64,000 nt of DNA from Martinezella rhizogenes. GTDB taxonomy: Bacteria; Pseudomonadota; Alphaproteobacteria; Rhizobiales; Rhizobiaceae. The DNA is taken from assembly GCF_000799715.1 (NCBI RefSeq), contig NZ_JUHG01000001.1, positions 62,001-126,000 of the forward strand, in the 5' to 3' direction. The notes under the pieces were generated by a model that saw only the letters and a program-made list of their open reading frames with translations, ran no database searches and was not told the DNA's origin. Below are positions 61,593 through 64,000 of the stretch, piece after piece (positions within the stretch are counted from its first letter, which is position 1; the number at the start of each line of letters is the position of its first letter). Position numbers and translations under genes: made by a program.

Positions 61593-61604
61593 TAGGGCGG
61601 ACCG

Positions 61605-61634
61605 ACACATGGCCGACTGAAGTCGGCCATGTGT
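61605..61634. terminator. Convergent-end hairpin between the TPR and kpsE-like genes
   Basis: ACACATGGCCGAC and GTCGGCCATGTGT form a 13-bp perfect stem around a TGAA loop. It sits between the convergent TPR stop and the KpsE-like stop (30 and 42 bp away at most), so it could terminate both transcripts. Confidence 0.75.
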
Positions 61635-61641
61635 ACCTTGC

Positions 61642-62853
61642 TTAGCCGTGGTCGTGATCCCGGATCGCGGTGAGCAGGAGCCAGCCGAGCAAGTAGGCGA
61701 GGCTTGTGGCCAGGAATACGATCAGGATATTCTTGAGAGCCAGCGGCAACTCGGCTTCGTCGGGCAAATGTGGTGGCACGACAACCTCCAGATAAAGCTG
61801 CTGTCGTCGCGCGTCGGCCCTTGCCACTTCGAGCGAATCGAGGGCTGAGACCATTGCTTTATTGGCAAATTCCCGCATGAGGACCAGGCTCTCATAATCC
61901 GCGATCCGCGGCGCAATGGAGCTATCGCTACCAACCATTTTGCTACGTTCCGACTCGATTTGTTGCTCGAGTGCGGCGATCTGGCTCGTTACGAACGGCA
62001 CCGCGTTGCTGTCCGGAGCGGTCTTGCGCATCTCGGCGAGGCGCGCCCGCGCGTTGGCCAGCTGGACGGATAATTGGCTGATGAGTTCGACCATTGAGGT
62101 GGAAGTGGCGTTCGGATCGATCATCAGCTCCTTGTTGCGGAAGGTTGTGATTTTTTTCTGCGCATCGATGACCTGCTGTTCCGCTTCCTTCACTTCGTTA
62201 TCGGCAAATCGGACGGCGTCGCCGCGGGCGCGATCGTTCATGCGCAGCAGCAGACCGCCACCAAGCGTAAGCAGCGTATTGTTCAAATCGTAGGCGTCTT
62301 GCGCATGGAAGGCGGTGGTGCGCAATACCGTGATGCCGGTCGTGTCGTTGTGGATGACTTCGACACGATCCGAATAATACTGGTAGAGTTCCTCTTCGCT
62401 ATTGTTTTCCCAGAAACGCGGATAGCGCATCAGCCGGTCGGCCTGCGGACTTCCGAAAATCGCGCGCACGGGCATCTGTTCGCCAAGTTCCTTCAGCGCA
62501 TCGCGCGAACGCAAGTATTCCTGAACGGAGAAAGTGTCGTCCTGCGAACGCGTTATGCCGCTGTTTTGCAGCAGGGAGCCAAAGGCACTTGAAGATGGCG
62601 GTGCGGCCATACGCACCACGAATGAAGCTTCCGATACGAAGATCGGCGCTGCGAAGAATGCATAATAGATGCTGACCGCCAGCGTGGGAAGCAGGACGAT
62701 CAGCAGGAACATGTATCGCCGCTTGGATCGCTTTCGCCGCTTGCCGACTTTCGCCGGCTCAAAAGCCGGCGGCGTGGTCCGGTAAGCGAACGGCCGCGGG
62801 CGCTGCTTTTCATCGGGCATCTTGCCCTCGGCCTCGGGGTTCAGGAGAGCCAT
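61642..62853 (-). CDS. Capsule polysaccharide export inner-membrane protein (KpsE/CtrB-like)
   Basis: The 403 residues follow the polysaccharide co-polymerase plan. A basic cytoplasmic N-terminus (KVGKRRKRSKRR) precedes a helix at about residues 47-66 (YMFLLIVLLPTLAVSIYYAF). A large periplasmic coiled-coil region follows (VKEAEQQVIDAQKKITTFRN onward), then a C-terminal helix near residue 380 (ALKNILIVFLATSLAYLLG). It links the ABC exporter to the outer-membrane channel in capsule export. It is divergent from the KpsM-like permease gene. Confidence 0.9.
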   Translation of the reverse strand: MALLNPEAEGKMPDEKQRPRPFAYRTTPPAFEPAKVGKRRKRSKRRYMFLLIVLLPTLAVSIYYAFFAAPIFVSEASFVVRMAAPPSSSAFGSLLQNSGITRSQDDTFSVQEYLRSRDALKELGEQMPVRAIFGSPQADRLMRYPRFWENNSEEELYQYYSDRVEVIHNDTTGITVLRTTAFHAQDAYDLNNTLLTLGGGLLLRMNDRARGDAVRFADNEVKEAEQQVIDAQKKITTFRNKELMIDPNATSTSMVELISQLSVQLANARARLAEMRKTAPDSNAVPFVTSQIAALEQQIESERSKMVGSDSSIAPRIADYESLVLMREFANKAMVSALDSLEVARADARRQQLYLEVVVPPHLPDEAELPLALKNILIVFLATSLAYLLGWLLLTAIRDHDHG

Positions 62854-63017
62854 GGCAGCACCTTTCTAGTTGATTGTTTACTAATACGCCCGGACTTCCG
62901 CGCGTTATGTACCGTAATTGTCCAAAGCTGACGCAAAGAAGATTGAGCGGAGAACCTTGGCCGGTATCGTGGAACAACCCGCCGATAACGCACGGGTGAA
63001 GAAAAGGAGTCTTCCGC

Positions 63018-63827
63018 ATGGACCCGATATATGGTGAAGCTCATGGCCGCGGGCAGTTCATCACGGGATTGAAGATTCAGGCCCGTGTTCTCGGTGCCAT
63101 GATCATGCGTGAGGTGGTAACGCGTTACGGGCGCGAGAATATCGGTTTTCTCTGGCTGATGCTGGAGCCGATGATCCTTACGGGCGGCGTCATGATTATG
63201 TGGACGCTCCTGAGGCACGAAGCCCACGGGCTCACGGTCGTCGCCTTTGTTCTCAGTGGTTACATGCCGCTGACCCTCTGGCGTCATGTGACGGGTCATG
63301 CGGTCTCGTGTCTGCGCCAGAACCTGCCACTGATGTATCATCGCCAGATCCGCCTGGCTGATGCACTCATTTCCCGCGCGCTTCTGGAAATCGGTGGCAC
63401 TACGACGGCGCTGATCGTCGTCTACATTGTGGTTCGACTGGCGGGGTTCATGCCACCCTACGAAAATCTCGGGATGCTCCTGGCGGGTTGGCTGTTCATG
63501 GCATGGTTCTCCTTTGCCGTCGGACTGATTTTTGCCGCTGGCTCGGAAAGATTCGAATTCGTGGAAAAGTTTGTGCAGCCGTTGCAATATCTCACGCTGC
63601 CAATCTCGGGCATGTTTTTCATGGTGGCGTGGCTGCCGAGTGGGGCGCAGAAGCTGGCGCTGTATGTTCCGCTCGTTCACTGCTTCGAAATGTTCCGTGC
63701 TGGCGTGTTCGGCGATACGGTGAAATCCTTTTATGATGTCGGCTATCTCGTTAAGAGCTGCCTGTTCACCACTGCCGTGGGCCTCTTTCTCGTCAACTGG
63801 GCACGTCGTCATGTGAAGTTCGAATAG
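63018..63827 (+). CDS. ABC-2 type capsule polysaccharide exporter permease (KpsM-like)
   Basis: This 269-residue inner-membrane permease has six hydrophobic segments and the ABC2 polysaccharide pattern. MREVVTRYGRENIGFLWLML is the amphipathic interface, with FMVAWLPSGAQKLALYVPLV and CFEMFRAGVFGD near the C-terminus. It exports a polysaccharide with an ATPase (KpsT) not present in this window. AAAAGGAG precedes the ATG. It forms a divergent pair with the KpsE-like gene, which is atypical because these genes usually share an operon. Confidence 0.93.
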   Translation: MDPIYGEAHGRGQFITGLKIQARVLGAMIMREVVTRYGRENIGFLWLMLEPMILTGGVMIMWTLLRHEAHGLTVVAFVLSGYMPLTLWRHVTGHAVSCLRQNLPLMYHRQIRLADALISRALLEIGGTTTALIVVYIVVRLAGFMPPYENLGMLLAGWLFMAWFSFAVGLIFAAGSERFEFVEKFVQPLQYLTLPISGMFFMVAWLPSGAQKLALYVPLVHCFEMFRAGVFGDTVKSFYDVGYLVKSCLFTTAVGLFLVNWARRHVKFE

Positions 63828-63855
63828 AACGTCGTTGGTCATATGCCTGGTGGGT

Positions 63856-64000
63856 TCACTGCTTGGCATAATATTGCACCTGGTTCTGGAATTCGAACGA
63901 ACGCAGTAGCGTGTCTCGTAGCTCCTTGCGGTTAGCGAGGGCGTAGTGGTTGAGAAAGGTCAGGGCCGATTCCGGCTCGCGACCGAGGATCCAACGAAAA
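63856..64000 (-). CDS. C-terminal end of a DUF4214-like protein (runs off the right edge)
   Basis: The last 47 codons of a minus-strand gene are visible. The translation includes RWILGREPESALTFLNHYAL and DTLLRSFEFQNQVQYYAKQ, ending at a TGA at 63856-63858. ILGREPE followed by helices and SFEFQ fits a DUF4214 module, as in the protein at 59782-60762. The rest of the gene lies outside, so its full domain content (for example a glycosyltransferase) is unknown. It converges on the KpsM-like gene with a 28-bp gap. Confidence 0.72.
   Translation of the reverse strand, partial: FRWILGREPESALTFLNHYALANRKELRDTLLRSFEFQNQVQYYAKQ

Noticed and set aside
1..64000. tRNA, rRNA, insertion sequence, prophage or CRISPR elements
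   Set aside because: No cloverleaf-like sequence, transposase or integrase motif, phage structural gene, or regularly spaced direct repeat was found. The repeats present are short operator-like dyads.

Overview
The window looks like part of a large replicon of a soil or root-associated alphaproteobacterium of the Rhizobiaceae (Rhizobium or a close relative). Support comes from the divergent dctB/dctA pair with a sigma-54 promoter and DctD-like upstream dyads (the rhizobial C4-dicarboxylate arrangement), a DUF982-type small protein, an Omp25/31-type porin, and a very high load of ABC importers and small-molecule catabolic genes. There are no rRNA or tRNA genes, insertion sequences, phage genes or CRISPR arrays. 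The mix of transport and catabolic operons, each with its own regulator, is typical of a chromid or megaplasmid, but the sequence alone does not prove which replicon it is.

Layout. 0-4 kb: 3'-truncated dctB, dctA, a CBS-pair protein and an unusual Nudix hydrolase. 4-9.5 kb: a four-gene MacAB-like efflux operon (adaptor, ATPase, two permeases) divergent from a membrane-anchored AraC-type regulator. 9.5-14.1 kb: an IclR regulator divergent from a polysaccharide-deacetylase-family gene, a family 5 solute-binding protein without permeases, and an M20 peptidase. 14.2-21.8 kb: an alpha-L-rhamnosidase plus sugar ABC importer operon, divergent from a LacI regulator, with paired operator-like sites between. 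21.8-26.5 kb: O-methyltransferase, a FecCD-type ABC permease/ATPase without a binding protein, a FAD amino-acid-oxidase-like protein and an Lrp regulator.

26.5-52 kb is a dense nitrogen-compound catabolic island. It holds a complete dipeptide/opine-type ABC importer, a class III aminotransferase, two HAD hydrolases, two tandem-GNAT proteins, three FAD amine/amino-acid oxidoreductases, RidA with a divergent TetR regulator over a triple operator, succinate-semialdehyde dehydrogenase, a tartrate-dehydrogenase-like enzyme, a second aldehyde dehydrogenase, a LysR regulator, and a hydantoinase/oxoprolinase A-B pair with cupin, GNAT and 2-hydroxyacid dehydrogenase genes. The genes suggest uptake of amino compounds, their deamination to aldehydes and oxo acids, and oxidation to succinate-level intermediates. 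A matching LysR-type dyad sits upstream of both the LysR gene and hyuA.

52-55 kb holds a small XRE protein, an IclR regulator with a perfect operator palindrome, a DUF982 protein and about 1 kb without a recognisable gene. 55.4-64 kb is the least conventional region: a porin, a Hint (hedgehog/intein) domain protein, a two-domain glycosyltransferase, a DUF4214-like protein, a TPR protein, KpsE-like and KpsM-like capsule export components, and at the right edge the end of another DUF4214-like protein. It reads as a surface-glycan or secreted-protein system, and the autoprocessing Hint protein is the best candidate for something poorly described.
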